A DNA stretch of 64,000 nucleotides from Podospora bellae-mahoneyi. Its lineage: Eukaryota; Ascomycota; Sordariomycetes; Sordariales; Podosporaceae. Under the pieces are notes generated by a model. That model had not been told where the DNA came from, searched no databases, and was given only the letters and a program-made list of their open reading frames with translations. Every line of letters starts with the position of its first letter. The first letter of the stretch is position 1. Location: the NCBI RefSeq assembly GCF_035222275.1, contig NW_026946360.1:744001-808000 (forward strand), in the 5' to 3' direction. A program made the position numbers and the translations under genes. Positions 10,671 to 23,239 of the stretch are shown piece by piece.

Positions 10671-13445
10671 TTATATCCTACTTGGGCCAGAACCGCCATT
10701 CGGATCCTTCATGTCCTCCTTGCTCTCCGTGAATACGCTCTTCCTGAGCGGGCTGTTCGCCGCTTGCGCTTGCTGTGCTTGCCATTGCTGCGCCTGTCCT
10801 GGCAGTGGCCTCGCACTGAGGTAATCCGGGCTCTCACCCATAGGCCCGGCAGTTGGAGGCGACACCACCCCTGGGCTCTCCACCAACCTCTCTGGGAAGC
10901 CAGAGTGGCTGAGAATCTGCCCGTGCCGTCCTGCACCTGGTTGATGACCGGACGTGATCGAGCTGACTGTGGTGTCGCTAATCTGCCGAAGATGGGACCG
11001 GTCACGATCACTCAAGTTGGAAATGCCCGACAGAACTTGGTTGCGGAGGGTACTACTGGTTCCGTTGGTTGGGTGACCGGATGTGGGCGTGGTGACTGGT
11101 GGGTTCCCGAGTGCGTCCGAGTCTGGGCGGTAGAAGGAGGTGCCATAATGTTCTGGAATTGTAGCCGGTTGCTGTGGGGGAGGAGGAGGAGTGGAGCCAA
11201 GAGATGAGATGTTGCTTGCGTGGTCAACATGGTGAGTGTTGTTTAGGTACGAAGAGCCTTTATTGACCGAGCCACGGCCAACCGCGGGGCTTTCATCGTA
11301 GGAAGTGTAGGGGGTGTTCACGCTCGGCGATGCCGGATTGTTGTAGAGTTCAGCGGGGCCAGAGTTATCCGGAAGCTCTACCGGACGTCGGATTTCGGTG
11401 TTCATCATCTCAGAGATAGAGAACGGCGTCGGGGCCCCAACACTATCCACATCCGTGACGCTACCGCCGTAGTACTCAGTTGCACCAGCTGCGAAATGCG
11501 GCTTGACATCCTCCGGTTCTTGAGGTGGTGATGCAGGACCTGGGCCTGGACCTGGACGAGGAATCCAATTCATCACCCGCGTTCGGGTATTCTCAGTTCT
11601 AGCCTCACTCTTGGTCTCGGCATCTGGACCCAGGTATTTTCGGCGTCGCCACAAGAACACTCCGACACCAATCAGCGTGAGGACGACAAGCCCTACCACA
11701 ACTCCCACCACAGGACCAAGCCAGGATGGGGTTCCACCACCTTGCGTTTCTTCGGAGTTTACCGGGGGAACAATCGGATTGGTGTTGTTGACCTGGGCTT
11801 CACGCGCATACGGGTAGTAGGCATTGATCTTGGTGTTGTCGTATCTCGTAGCGAACACACTGGCAAGTGCGGTGCTCACAAAGGAGGGGTTCGGCTTCGT
11901 CAACTCGGCGTCGCCTGTGGGGGAACCCCCAATCGTGTCGCGAATACCCTGAGGGACGGTATAATTGCTCCAGATCGCTGGATCGTAGCGATTTACCCAC
12001 GTCCCGGAAGACAAATTGTAGATCCGGATCGGCTCCTGAAGGCATGGAACAGTATTGGTGGCGTCCAGCGGGGGGTGACCTCCAATCACCATCATCTGAT
12101 CAGGGTATGGCTTTATACACTTGTGCGCGGCGCGCCCAGGACCGGTGCCTTCTGTGAGTTTGGTCCACGTGAAGGAGGGAAGCGACAATACCCAGACGGC
12201 ATCTGAGTAGCCTGACTTCTGCTCGAGCGCAGCGTAACCGCCATAATAGTAGATGTTGAAGCTTGTACCATCCTGAGCGGGGGCGACTACAGCACACCCT
12301 CTGCTGAGGGCTTCTGGGCCATCGCTCGTCTTTTGTCGATACCATCTGTCCCCTGCCACATCGTAGATATCGATAGTTGACATGAACTCCCGACTTTTCT
12401 CTTTCTGTGCATTTTGTTAGGCATGATTTCAACCAGGAACAATATACACTCACATTGTTGTCCGGGTCGCTCGATCTACCGTTTATTCTGATGAAAGACG
12501 GGTCTACAACGCCCCCCAGTGCGACCAGAATACCTTTGGTGCCAACAGGAACCCATACCAATTCCGCGCCGGCGCGTCCCGGGATATCCTTGGGCAGTTT
12601 CTTGTTCGTCCAATCTGGTCTTTGCTCTTTCTCCAAGCTCAGGGTGACCAATGTGTCAGACACTTGCGAGGGCAGAGTGGTCTCGTTTGTCCCGCCCCTT
12701 TCGACATCGTAGATGAGTCCGCCGGTCGGCGAGCGCAACCCAGAAAAGTACCAGGCGAGGTTCTCAGAGGGGGCGCTAGCCGCTCCGCCATACGCAACAA
12801 ATCGTGTAACGTTGCCATTGAGGTTATCTTCCACGGGTCCAGGGATAAAATCAGGCACCTGTGAAGTAAAGGCCCGGTATCCGCGCACAGCTGTACCCAA
12901 CGGCTCCGCATACGCGGCTGACCTGAAAGTCATACCGCCATAACCAAAGTACTGGTAATCGTTGTACAGGAGCCCACCGCTGGCAAAATTCGGGGCGATA
13001 TTGTTCACGGCCGCACCCCCCAAGGCGTAGATTGGTACGAACAGGGCAGTAATATTGTCTTTGGTGTCGAAAGGCTTGCTGAAGTTCAACGTGTATGTAA
13101 TCCCCAGTGGGTTGTCTGTCCATCGTATTAGGATACCGCTCACGAAAGTGTCTGATGCGGGCACTCACCATCCTGGCCAGGAATCGCATATTCCCCATTC
13201 GAGAGCCCTGGGCGCCACCAACGATTGCCTCCATCCAGAAACAGCCTGTCTCGTATGGCCGCAACTGTTTTCCGAGTTAGCACAGCGCCTAGAAAACAAC
13301 GATCATGGGGAGAAAAATTACCTCGAGGTTCCCTCCACTGGCAGAGAGTTACGTTGACGTAGTCAGAAGACCACCTTGGCTGACTGGCGACAACTGACGC
13401 AGACACCACCCACACAGCGATTGTTGAAAGCTTCAACGCAAACAT
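10671..13445 (-). CDS. Kelch-repeat single-pass membrane protein with long cytosolic tail
   Basis: Four exons, 13445-13322, 13264-13169, 13115-12454 and 12404-10671, encode 871 residues with closing phases; introns are 57, 53 and 49 nt. A signal peptide (MFALKLSTIAVWVVSASVVA) leads into an ectodomain with kelch-like blades such as YFGYGGMTFRS, RFVAYGG, LVALGGVV, YYYGGYAALE and MMVIGGHPP, and several NxT/NxS sites. A Gly/Pro-rich linker precedes one membrane helix, WLGPVVGVVVGLVVLTLIGV, followed by RRRK and a tail of about 300 residues rich in Pro, Ser and Gly, ending in a Gln/Ala-rich patch. Fungal proteins of this layout are common and mostly uncharacterised. A surface sensor or cell-end landmark role is possible but inferred. 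The second block GNRWWRPGLSNGEYAI is typical of this kelch group. Confidence 0.85.
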
Positions 13446-13497
13446 ATTGGCGAGCTCCTTCCAGGGGAATGGTGAAAGGGGGAAGATATCAGAGCTC

Positions 13498-13746
13498 CTA
13501 GCCTGGCCGGTGCATCCAGTGGGAATGAGAAAGGGATATTTCAGGCGCAGACAGTTTTGCTGTAGTACCTCTCGCCTGAGCGCGCTCGCGGAGGGTTCGT
13601 TTTGCCTTGTCGAGATAGGTTAGAACGGCGTTGAGTTGGATATGCCTATCCTCGTCGGTCAAAAAACGAGAGCCTTCCAGCAGGACGCTGTGAGTCTGTA
13701 GTGCGCTGCAACAGCAAAGACTGAAATCCGGAGCCTCGCGAAGCAT
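13498..13746 (-). CDS. Possible small coding segment upstream of the kelch gene
   Basis: This frame looks more coding than its surroundings. The segment VLLEGSRFLTDEDRHIQLNA, followed by VLTYLDKAKRTLRERAQ, is helical, charged and uses C-ending codons as the confirmed genes do. It could be a terminal exon whose upstream exon I cannot place; an acceptor-like CTGTTGCAG lies just before the good part, near 13710. It ends only about 50 bp before the kelch start codon on the same strand. I do not recognise a family. It may also be a chance frame or 5'-leader sequence. Confidence 0.25.
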   Translation of the reverse strand: MLREAPDFSLCCCSALQTHSVLLEGSRFLTDEDRHIQLNAVLTYLDKAKRTLRERAQARGTTAKLSAPEISLSHSHWMHRPG

Positions 13747-16700
13747 AAGCGATCATTGAGCCTCAAATTCTCTCCGGATAACAATTTAGACCCGCAGGAA
13801 GGACCCCGCAGAGCGGCAGGCCGATGGACACCGAGAGGGGGGTGATACCATACAGACCGTGGCGAATAGCCGGCAGCCACAGGAAGGGAAGAAGAGGGAT
13901 TAGACCAAGGTCCAGAGCGACACTCACCGAACGACACCACACCGCAGGCGAAGATGTGAACAAAACACTCGCTCTCGAAATTTCGAGATCTAGCACGCTG
14001 TGCTCAACCCAAGATATCCTAACGTGATGGACAAGAAAGAATGGAAGACAGAGAATTCTGATCGCTCACGCCGCAATCCGACCCATGGCGGACAAATGCG
14101 AGTCTTCCAAGTCTTCCAACTAGACTCGAGTGAGAATTGGTTGAGAAGGTGTGGCGAGGCCGGATGTGGTTGGCTCAAGAGGCTGGGCGTGCAGATACCA
14201 CCATCCATCTCAACTTCCTTGCTCTGATCATTGTGAGCAAAAAAGAACGACGAGGGGGCCGAGGACACCCCAGTTTGGTTGCATTCTGGTTAGTGCCAAG
14301 GCGTCAATATTACCCTCCCAAAGGCTCACTGACTGGCATCTCAGCCTTGTGGGCACTGGGATTGGATTGAGGCAGTCGCCGTGTCCGTTGTTGGCTGTTG
14401 ATGAGGGTGCGAGGATCGGAGAAAACAGTATCTCTATGGTTCTGGCCGTGCAAGAATAGCAGGATTGTGGCAGTATCCGTTCTCTGGAGCGATTTGCACA
14501 GTTTCTCTGGACAAATGGTTCTCAGCCCACCATACCTAGATCTATCTGTTTCCCAGGAAGAATCCGTCTTCATAACCCGTGGGTGTGGTAACGCTGACGG
14601 CCGGACCCAAAGTGTTGCTGCTTGGCACAATATTCAGATGAGGCGTGTTCTTCTGACCAGTGTAACCTTCCTCATTGAATGACCGGCAGCGGAAAAACGA
14701 CATCTTCCCTTGCAACCCACATCTACCGTATACTACACGTGTTGTCGATTTGCCATCACCTAGGCCTCCAGTGGCAAACGGGCCATGGTCTGTTGTCTCA
14801 TCGAAAGTTCTTCTCTCAGGCTTCGTGCCTTCCTACTACCTAGCTGTAGTTCCTCTCATACTCAAGCAGGGTGGCAGGTAGGAGAATGATACTGTCAAGG
14901 ATGCTGTGACAGCGGGGTTATTGTTGTTCTGGACCTGGCTTGGACCCGTAAAGCACCAGGACTAGGTGTGATTCCTGTAAGCTGACGCCTACACTAACAC
15001 CGGGCAGGGCAACCTCATAAGCCCGGCATGCTAGTGCTCACCACCTTCGCTGGCTCCACACTGGTAACTTGGATTGGGAATTCCAGTTTCCCAGAAAGAA
15101 TTGTCGTTCCAAAGACAATTGTGAGATGCTTGCTGAGAAATAGAGGACTGGATGGATGTTGCTGAGGATCAGGTCGTGAGCGGGGCAGAATGGAAGAGCT
15201 TACAATTGCGGGAACCAAAGTCGGGGACTCCCCGCTCCCCACAGATGGCGCTAGTGATGCCCCTCACGCCATTCGGCCCTGCAAGGCTAAACCCCAGAAA
15301 GGAAAGGGCTTGGCTGATCGTCCAATGAACCACGGTCACCCCCCTGTCCTGGTCCATGCTTCTTGACAAGGGCGTCTTCCCGCGGACCCCAACTCGCCGA
15401 CCGCCTTCACCCTCACTGAATGAACTGATGCCGAGAACAACCTCTTCCTTCTCACCACTCCCTTCTGGTCCATCATGCATGGACCTGCAGCTGGTATGGC
15501 TCGTGTTGCTCCTCTTTCGGCTCGGGCTTACTCATGCCAACAAGTTCCCAAATTCCCAAGTTCCCAGTAATCTCGCATATTCTCTCGACTTCCTGCCCAT
15601 CTTCCTATCTCGGTCTTGTCGTCGTTGTTGGAAGACCCCGCCGCACATTGAAGCTTCTCGTCCCAACGCAAGCAACAGCGACCGAATGCAAGGCACCAGG
15701 TCGTAATCTCGACTGGGTTTAACATGCAAGAACTGCGGAATCCTTTAACATGGAAGCCTCAGGCTCATCCATGGCTCTAATGCCGCCTGGCCGTCGGGAA
15801 ATCGGATGGCGGCAGATGATGGACGAGGCTCGGCCACACATTTTCTTCAGGTACCCGAACTTCAACAGAGTCAACTTCGTCATTCTCAACAACATGTCCT
15901 GCTTCCACGATTGATGGCGACAATACCACATACGCTACTAACGCAGCTCCATGCATCTCTCATGCATACACACAACCACCAGCCCCTCCATTCTTCCCAT
16001 TGTCTGCCGTCCCGGCTTGCGGGGAGTATCCAAACCGGGCTTGCACTTTGCTATCACTGTACGGATAGTGTACACTACATCACCACCACACCTCGCTGGG
16101 GGACAGGCTGTTGTCGAGGCCCCAGGGTGCGGCCAGGGTGGCTTGCGGGTATCCGTACAGCCAACAAGATGAGGGGTTGGTACCTCTTCTGGTAGACTGA
16201 GCCATGAGAGAGGCAGGGGGGGGAAAGAACTTGGGCAACAACTCTCCTTCTCACTCTCTTACATACTGTTGGCTGTGAGCCTGATGTGAGAGGTAGAAAG
16301 AGCTTATTGAACCCTGTCCACTTACCTCTTTCGCTGGACCCACCCGGGATGCGACTTTGTCTGCTTTTTTATCGTAAGCCCTCCAGGCAGTCTGCCGCCG
16401 AAAGGCAGCAGCGACGAGAGGGAAATCCCGCTGTCAACAGTTGCAGATATTGTTGTCACTCGGAAAGCCCGCTTCGAAGGCCCAGGCCTCATTTCTCCTT
16501 TTCCTTTGTTTCTGTTCCCGTGCTGGGCACACAAAGATGAAAGCTGGAACCAAGAACTTCGGCAGGTACTGTGGCTCATATTGATCAGGCTGTGTGTGTT
16601 GCGTTTAATATCAAGAGCCCTATGGTGAGCGGCGAGGTTGCATGTCTGGAGCAGGTCTGGATGAGGTTGAAGAGGTGTGGCAGCTCGGGGCTGCGCAGCG

Positions 16701-17421
16701 TGGCTAGCCAGGCACCGTCATTGGGATTCCCCTTCCCCCGGACGACGGGTGTACCTTTTGTGGGTTGGGTGGTCTGCAGCTATACGAGCAGGGGTAGGAA
16801 AGCTCAACATCTACCCTGGTAACTTGATCTCTCATGATAGGACGGAGCTGGATGTGAGTTGGGACATGGATGGCAGTCCGCATCACAGCTCGCCCAAGCT
16901 GGTATGCACGCAAAAGCTGTCTGGATCCCTTTTGATCATCCTTCAGTCCCTTTTTGACCTTGAGATTTCTCTCCTCTTTCCATCTTTTTCGTCAGCTCTG
17001 TGCCGTTGAGGCTCTCTCGCTCCGTCTCAACCTTTTCTCTCGTTTTTGCGCCCAAACCAACGACACGCAACTGCAGAGAGCAGTCTAGAGGATATAGGCC
17101 TCGGAATCCACCGTCGACTGTGACTTGTTCCCTTGTTTACAAGGAGCTGGGTCTGATCGCCAAGGCTCTGCGCCGTTGGTTCATTTCACGAGTGAGTATA
17201 CGAATACCACCCCAGTTGTCCGCTCAAGTTAGCCGCTTGCGATGCACCCCCTCCCCTTGAGCTTGCCCAGCCTCAATATATGATCCGAGTCCACCGCCGG
17301 CCCTCGGCCTAAGCTCTTCATAGCTCTGTGCCATTCTCGTCGGCGCAACTTCACTCGTTGCTCATACATTCGTTTCTTGTTGGGACTGCCTTCGCTTTTT
17401 GTGTCTGGTCACTTCGGAAGG
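13747..17421. other. Gene-poor 3.7-kb spacer upstream of the wall-protein gene
   Basis: No gene could be supported. A 75-codon frame at 15479-15706 begins with a signal-peptide-like run (MDLQLVWLVLLLFRLGLTHA) but is otherwise featureless. The last 400 bp before 17422 are rich in CT and CTTTC motifs, as in strong fungal promoters, and could include a 5'-UTR intron starting near 17192 (GTGAGT). Confidence 0.4.
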
Positions 17422-20112
17422 ATGCTTCTCACGAGGCTTGTGCAGAGCTTAGGGGCTTTAGCCCTAGCTCAGGTTGTACTCGGTGATGCTAACCAGGTGT
17501 ATAGGAGAACGAACGAAACCACGGACGAACTCGATTCTGGAGCTGCTGTCGGACTAGAAGACGAACAAACCTACCACGTGGACACTGAATGCCCTCATCA
17601 CTGCAAAGAGAAGATCTACATTACCGTCACGTACGATTTCAAGTTCTTTGAGTTCTGGCAATTCGCTAACTTGGGTTTTAGACTGCCTGCCAGCACTGTC
17701 ACTCTGCCTGCAAGCACTGTCACTCTGCCTGCTACCACTGTGACTGAGAAGACGACGCAGACAGAGACGGTGTATACAACTCAAACCAACGAAGTCAGCG
17801 TTTCTGTGCCGGTCAGTGTTACTGTTATCAAGGGGTAAGGGATCTGATCTGCTACACACATCTCCGGCATCACTAACAAACCTCAGGACAACTGAGTACA
17901 TCACGACCACACAGTTGTCAACTATTACAACTGTAAGATGACCTTGAAATTATGACGTGTGCGGTTCCTTACTAACAACGTCCAGCTCGTGCCTGTGCCC
18001 ACTACAATCAAGGTCTGCAACACCAAGTCGCCATATTTGTGCTCCACCAAGACCACAACTGAGTTGGTGCCCACAACAACAACCCGAACCATCAAGAAAA
18101 CAGTTCCCACAACAGTCACCAAAGTCAAGGTGATCACTAAGTGGAAAGAAGTTACTACCACCAAAACCAAGACTTCAACATACACTACCAAGAAAACGAT
18201 CCCCATCACTGTCATTGATAGTACGACGCTGTACTCAACCAAGACCGAGACCTTGAAAACAACTCTTACCACGGTAGAGACAACAAGCGTTCCAACAACC
18301 TTGACGCAGAAGGAGACACAAACCCAGACCCAAACAGTGAAAACAACTGAAACGGTCCCAACAACCATCCTTCAGACGAGCACAGTCGTGTCTCTAGTGA
18401 CGTTGACAACCTCGTTCCCGGTCACAGTAACTGACAGCACAACTCTCTGGTCCACACAAACCACCGTCTTCACCACTACCAGCCTCAGCACTTTCACCAC
18501 CGTCAGCACCATGACAACAGTCCATGCAGTCACAGCGACTGTCACGCAGTTGACAACCACAACTGTGTCGGTATGTGCTGCTCCGACAAACACTGGTATC
18601 TACAAGCGCTCCGCGCTCGACGTGAGGTCGAAGAAGCACCCCAGGGCTCTCCGGACATGGGGCTGTGAGCCCGGATTCGTCTGCAATCAGCCTAAGCCTG
18701 ACGGCTGCAATCTTTGGGCTGAAGCGCCCGGTTTGGACTTTGAGTGTCACCCTGACTGGTGTGTCCCTGCTCCATACATCCCTCGCGTCGTCTGGAAGAA
18801 GAACGAAACTGGCTACTTCCCGCCTGTTGAGGGATACTTCAACCTCAACCCCGAGGACTTTGGCTTGAGCTATGGCGTTTTCGAACTTCAGCCTGTCGTT
18901 GTTTTGAAGGCAGATGGCAGATTAGCAACCAGCTATACTGGCGACTGGGCTTCTCAAGCTACCATCACTGAACGCACAAGACCAACAGCTGTGCCAAACT
19001 CGGGGGCACGCTTTGTCAAAAGGCAACGGCCAGGCTCAGATGTGGTTCCAGCCACCTGTTTCAACCTTTGTGATAGTGCTTATCTGGAAGCTCAACGTGT
19101 CGGTAGGGATCCAGACCTTTGCGCACCGGGTTCGGTTTTCTTGGATATTTTGGACGAGTGCAAGGTGTGCATTGCAGACAACACCGATGACACCAAGTAT
19201 GAAGAGATAGAGAGGGTCTATCTCGAGCCAAACTTCCGACCATGGCTCGACTACTGCGACACTTTGCCTGGAGTGCCCATCACCACCACCACAAGCGGTG
19301 AGCCACAGGTGACCGACACAGCGACTGTCTCAACAGACACTGGCCTGCCACCCAACACCAGCACTGGTTTTGATGATATCACCACTTCTACTACCACGAC
19401 GTCAAGTGAGGAAACCTCAACACCCACTTCTACTCCGACGTCCACCGATGAGACGACGTCGACCACAACCGACAGCAGCACAGAAACCACACTCACCGAG
19501 ACAACATCCACAACTTCCGAGTCCACCAGCTCCACCGAAACTCTCAGCTCCGAGACCACCAGCTCTCCCAGTACCGAGACGACGACAGAGTCTCCCACCA
19601 CGGAGACCACCGAAGTCCCCACGTCGGGTGGCTCAGAGAGTACGTCGTCTCCCGATGTTACGACTAGTACGGACGCTCCGTCCACCTCGGAGGACGGCCC
19701 GTCCACTACTACAACTACGTCTCCATCTATTGCTTCATCCACCACTCCACCCACTTCCTCCTCCTCCTCCTCCTCCTCCTCCTCCTCCTCCTCCACATCT
19801 TCATCCGGTTCGGACGATTCCAGTTCGACATTCCCTAACACCACAGATGACTTACTTACATTCACAGCTTCCACTTTCTCTACAGGTACACTCCCCGGCG
19901 AGACCAGCGGTGGCGGCGGTGACGGTGATGTCGTACCCACAGACACCCCCACCACCATCACCACCACCATCGCCGGCACCGGCGGTCTAACGCCCACACT
20001 ACCCACCGGCCCGGTCGTCACCGCGGCTGCGGGCAGGATGGCCAACGTCCCCTCCCTGGGAGGACTTGGTAGCATCCTAGCCGGGATTTTGTTTGCTGCC
20101 ATGTTGCTCTGA
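17422..20112 (+). CDS. Ser/Thr-rich GPI-anchored cell-wall glycoprotein
   Basis: Four exons, 17422-17630, 17682-17834, 17887-17932 and 17986-20112, give 844 residues. The start at 17422 is preferred over 17377 because it begins a clean signal peptide (MLLTRLVQSLGALALAQVVL). After removal of the first intron the repeat TVTLPAS is continuous, which confirms that splice. Then come a Thr/Val/Lys-rich stalk, a dibasic KR site, and a cysteine-bearing central domain with blocks such as CEPGFVCNQPKPDGCN, CHPDWCVPAP, CFNLCDSAYLEAQ and CKVCIADN. A Ser/Thr/Pro mucin-like region follows, including 13 consecutive TCC serine codons. The C-terminus is hydrophobic (LGSILAGILFAAMLL) after a small-residue stretch, as expected for GPI attachment. 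It is probably heavily O-mannosylated and wall-linked. Related fungal proteins have no assigned biochemical role. Confidence 0.88.
19756..19794 (+). repeat. (TCC)13 coding microsatellite
   Basis: Thirteen uninterrupted TCC codons encode a poly-serine run within the mucin-like region of the wall glycoprotein. Length change in units of three would leave the frame intact. Confidence 0.95.
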
Positions 20113-21781
20113 GATGGATGATGGATGGCAGTCAGGTATTATGGCTTCATGTTTTGTTTTCTTTTCCTTTTTTCACTTCTATAATGCTTAATGTCTTTGG
20201 CCAGAGGTTGTGCGGGGATGAAACATAAGCATGGTTGCACATATTTAATGATGGTGTTTTGTTTTATTTTTATTTTTATTTCTATTTTCTTTTTTTTTGT
20301 GTTTGGAAAGGAAAGGGGACCACTCCTTCTTGGTGGGAGAAGATAGAATTGGGCTTTGGAAAGGGGGGCAACATCTCGGGCGATTTAATGATGGCATTCA
20401 CGACATTCCTTATAAGCTAACAAGCATACACACGATGGGAGAGGATGGGATGACGAAAGGGAAGAATGTGTTATGATTTGTTAGATACTTTTGCATGATT
20501 CTGGAAGGGGGGCATCTTTATTGTCCTTTTTCTTTTTTTTTTTTTTTCTTTTTTTTTTTTTTTACATGAGATACCCGTTATTCTCTCCTCTTTTTTTTTC
20601 TTCTTTTTTCTAAACTTTGTTTAGTGAAAAGGGGAGAGGGAACATGTCATTCTTTTAGGCATTGATTTTTTTTGGCATCTATACCCCTTTTTTGGTATTT
20701 TTGAGGGATTGGTGGAAACCAGGGATGGATGCATGACGCTCATTTTATGATATCAAGGAGGCGGTGGTGCGATGATTGGGAAAGATGGTGGCCTGGGGAT
20801 CTGGTCAACATTTTGGGTCGTGAGGAATGGTCTCGGCTGTCGAACCGAAGGGAAAGATCAGGGGGTGGAGATGAGAAGCATCCGACGGGATGTCGATGAC
20901 GAAACTGGTTGAGGAAGGAAAAGTTGGGGATTGTAATCGGGCTTTCTTGTTGATGATCATGTTTTTTTGCCCAGTGGAGGGGAGAAAAAGGTTTCGCTTC
21001 CGAAGCCTGGGCTCATCTGATCTTGGATCGGATGGCAACCAGGGATGGGTTGAGTGAGTTGTATATGTGAGAGACATATGGTGTGGATTTTGAGTGCAAA
21101 TTGATTGGTGTATATCTCCTACAGCCACACTGCCTTTGGTGATTGAATGTTGAACTGGCATCGACAGTAAAACCGCTTCCCAACAACTCACATACCAACC
21201 TGCACCTGGTCATCTCTCTCAGTGGCAACGGGAATTATGCCTGCACACAATCTCACCAACAGCTCCTTGGCCCCGTCGGTACCCCCAATCCGACCCCTCC
21301 CCCAAGGAAGGAGCCCACGCCACAATGTACCAACGGTTTTTTTCTTCGCCTTCCGCGCCTCTGTCCAGCAGGAAACATTCGGACGACGATCCACAGGAAC
21401 TGCGACCGTAAACACGGACCCATTCTTGTTGATCCTGTGAGACCTTTGTGGTTCTCACATGTGGGTGTGCGGCGCGGAGGGTGGAGTGGATGACAAACGA
21501 GGAAAGGAACGGAGATCTGACCGGAGTTGGAACTGGACCTGGAATTTGACCGGCCCTTGGTCCGAGGGAATGGAAATGAGGAAACACGTGGATAGGAGGT
21601 GAGATGGTGAGGGTTTGGGGATTTGAGGCCTGGAGGGGGACCTGTGGTGTGGTGAGCTACCTAGGTCGTGGGAAGGTCGCGTCACAGTGGGACAGGAAGA
21701 GTTCGCGATCACGACAAGCAATTAACCTGACTAGTTACATTTCAGGTACCTAACTGATGTCGAGGTCATCGCCACAAAATC
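20113..21781. other. Intergenic with long T-rich tracts
   Basis: About 1.67 kb. It contains several homopolymeric or T/C tracts on the + strand, notably around 20262-20300, 20521-20563 and 20590-20620. They follow the wall-protein stop and probably belong to its 3' UTR and the spacer. No gene is recognised. Confidence 0.6.
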
Positions 21782-22845
21782 TCACTGGGCCAAAGCATAC
21801 ATGGCCTGCGCGAGCTCCTCCGGGCTTCTCTTCCTCAAAAAATCCTCCCAACTCTCAGCCTTGATCTCGCGGTACTTGCCATTGTCGGTCTCGGGGCCGA
21901 CCAATGTCTGCCCGTTGAGCCAGTAGTACTGGTAGAACCTGTCGCTCAGTCAGCAAGAGTTTGCCCCTTAACACAAAGTAAACACTCACATCCTCATGTA
22001 GGCAAAGAAACCAGCTGGGTTCTCCGCCCTAGTCTTGTGCATCAAAACCTTGAGCTCCTCCAGCGAGCCCTGCCTCTCCAGCGCAGGCTTGAACCCGTAC
22101 ACCTTCTCAAACAGCTCAACGATCTCGTTAAGCGTCTTGCGATCACCGAGGACTGTCCTCTGTGTTAGCAACCATCTCCAGCCCATTCACATCGATCTCA
22201 GTCAAACTCACATCTCTTCACCCCCACCGCCTCCCGATCCGCCACCACAGCAGCCGTAAACTCAGCAGCATTCTCATAACTCGTCCCCTCCCACACCTCC
22301 GTCCCTTCCCCCCAAAACCTGATACTTTTGGTTTCCGGGTGCCAAATCCCATAAAACTGGCTCAAGATGGCGTCCATAAACCCCCCGATAAGCACGTGCA
22401 CCCCTTTGACTCTGCCCCCTCCGGCAGCCTTCTCGTCCAGGTACCCCTTGATCTTGATCATCGGGTCCTTGGGAAACAGCTCCCCCAGCTTGAGCTTGGT
22501 GTAATCCAACGACCAATCACTCGCCACATAGCGGGTGACAGTACCAGACTCCTCACAGGCGTCGATGAGGGTTTGTTGCCCTTCGATCATGAGGTTATCG
22601 TCACCCAAGTAGGCGCAGATGACGACGTCGCAGCCTGTGACGAAGCGTTTGAGAGTTGTGGTGTCAAACGCCTCGCCTTGGAAGAGCTGGACGCGAGCGG
22701 AGGTGGTGAGGGGGGAGGGGAGCTTGGAGAGGTTGCGGCCATAACCGCGGACGGTGGTAGAGGGGTTGGCAAGAAGCTTGGAGGCGATGAGGCGGCCGAA
22801 TTTGCCGGTTATGCCTGCGACTCCTACTGTTAAAGGGGAAGACAT
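21782..22845 (-). CDS. NmrA-like / isoflavone-reductase-like NAD(P)-binding protein
   Basis: Three exons, 22845-22212, 22152-21990 and 21938-21782, encode 317 residues; the third junction restores MFYQYYWLNGQ. The N-terminus has the Rossmann loop VGVAGITGKFGRLIASKLL, the GxxGxxG variant used by atypical short-chain dehydrogenases. VRGYGRN shows the arginine that typically favours NADP(H), and VTRYVASDWSLDY is the usual post-nucleotide segment. Such proteins act as redox sensors or as reductases of aromatic secondary metabolites. The gene is divergent from a second NmrA-like gene 394 bp away. Substrate and partners cannot be read from the sequence. Confidence 0.85.
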
Positions 22846-23239
22846 TTTGGTGTTTTGATGGGGAAGTGATGATGCAGGATGAGGCGATGGGATGGGATGG
22901 GAGGAAGAGTTACCCAGAACGGGACGAAAGAGGAATCATCTGTTAATCTACAGCTTGAATTCTACATGACGTCGGTACCCAAATACTCTCAATTGTTCCT
23001 GCCATTATCTGTGAGTTTCGACGGTCGATTTCTAAGCTCTCTGGGATGACCTGAGCGTCGGTGTCCGATGTTTACCGATGATTGCAAAATGGGTCCAGAG
23101 GGGCTCTCAGGGGTCGGGTTGGGTGACAAAGCCATGTAAGTGACCTCCACCACCGTCGATATATATTCAAGAAGTGTGCATTGAAGTTGAGTGAAAGCAT
23201 CCCATTCAGCTCATGCAATTCCCACTCTAGACCGTCAAC
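22846..23239. promoter_or_regulatory. Shared divergent promoter of two NmrA-like genes
   Basis: This is a 394-bp spacer between two start codons on opposite strands. It has a GATGGGATGGGATGG run near 22887-22901 and a TATATATT element at about 23159-23166, roughly 75 bp before the right-hand gene. No specific factor site is assigned. Confidence 0.5.

Noticed and set aside
15479-15706. 75-codon frame with a signal-peptide-like start
   Set aside because: Only the first 20 residues are suggestive; the rest lacks cysteines or motifs, and there is no supporting context.
19251-20102. 283-codon open frame on the minus strand, Val/Glu/Ser-rich
   Set aside because: It is the mirror of the Ser/Thr repeat codons of the wall-protein gene; composition follows directly from the repeats.
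20521-20563. Long T-rich tract considered as a poly(A) tail of a retroposed copy
   Set aside because: No coding or element sequence adjoins it and no target-site duplication is visible; it fits spacer low complexity.
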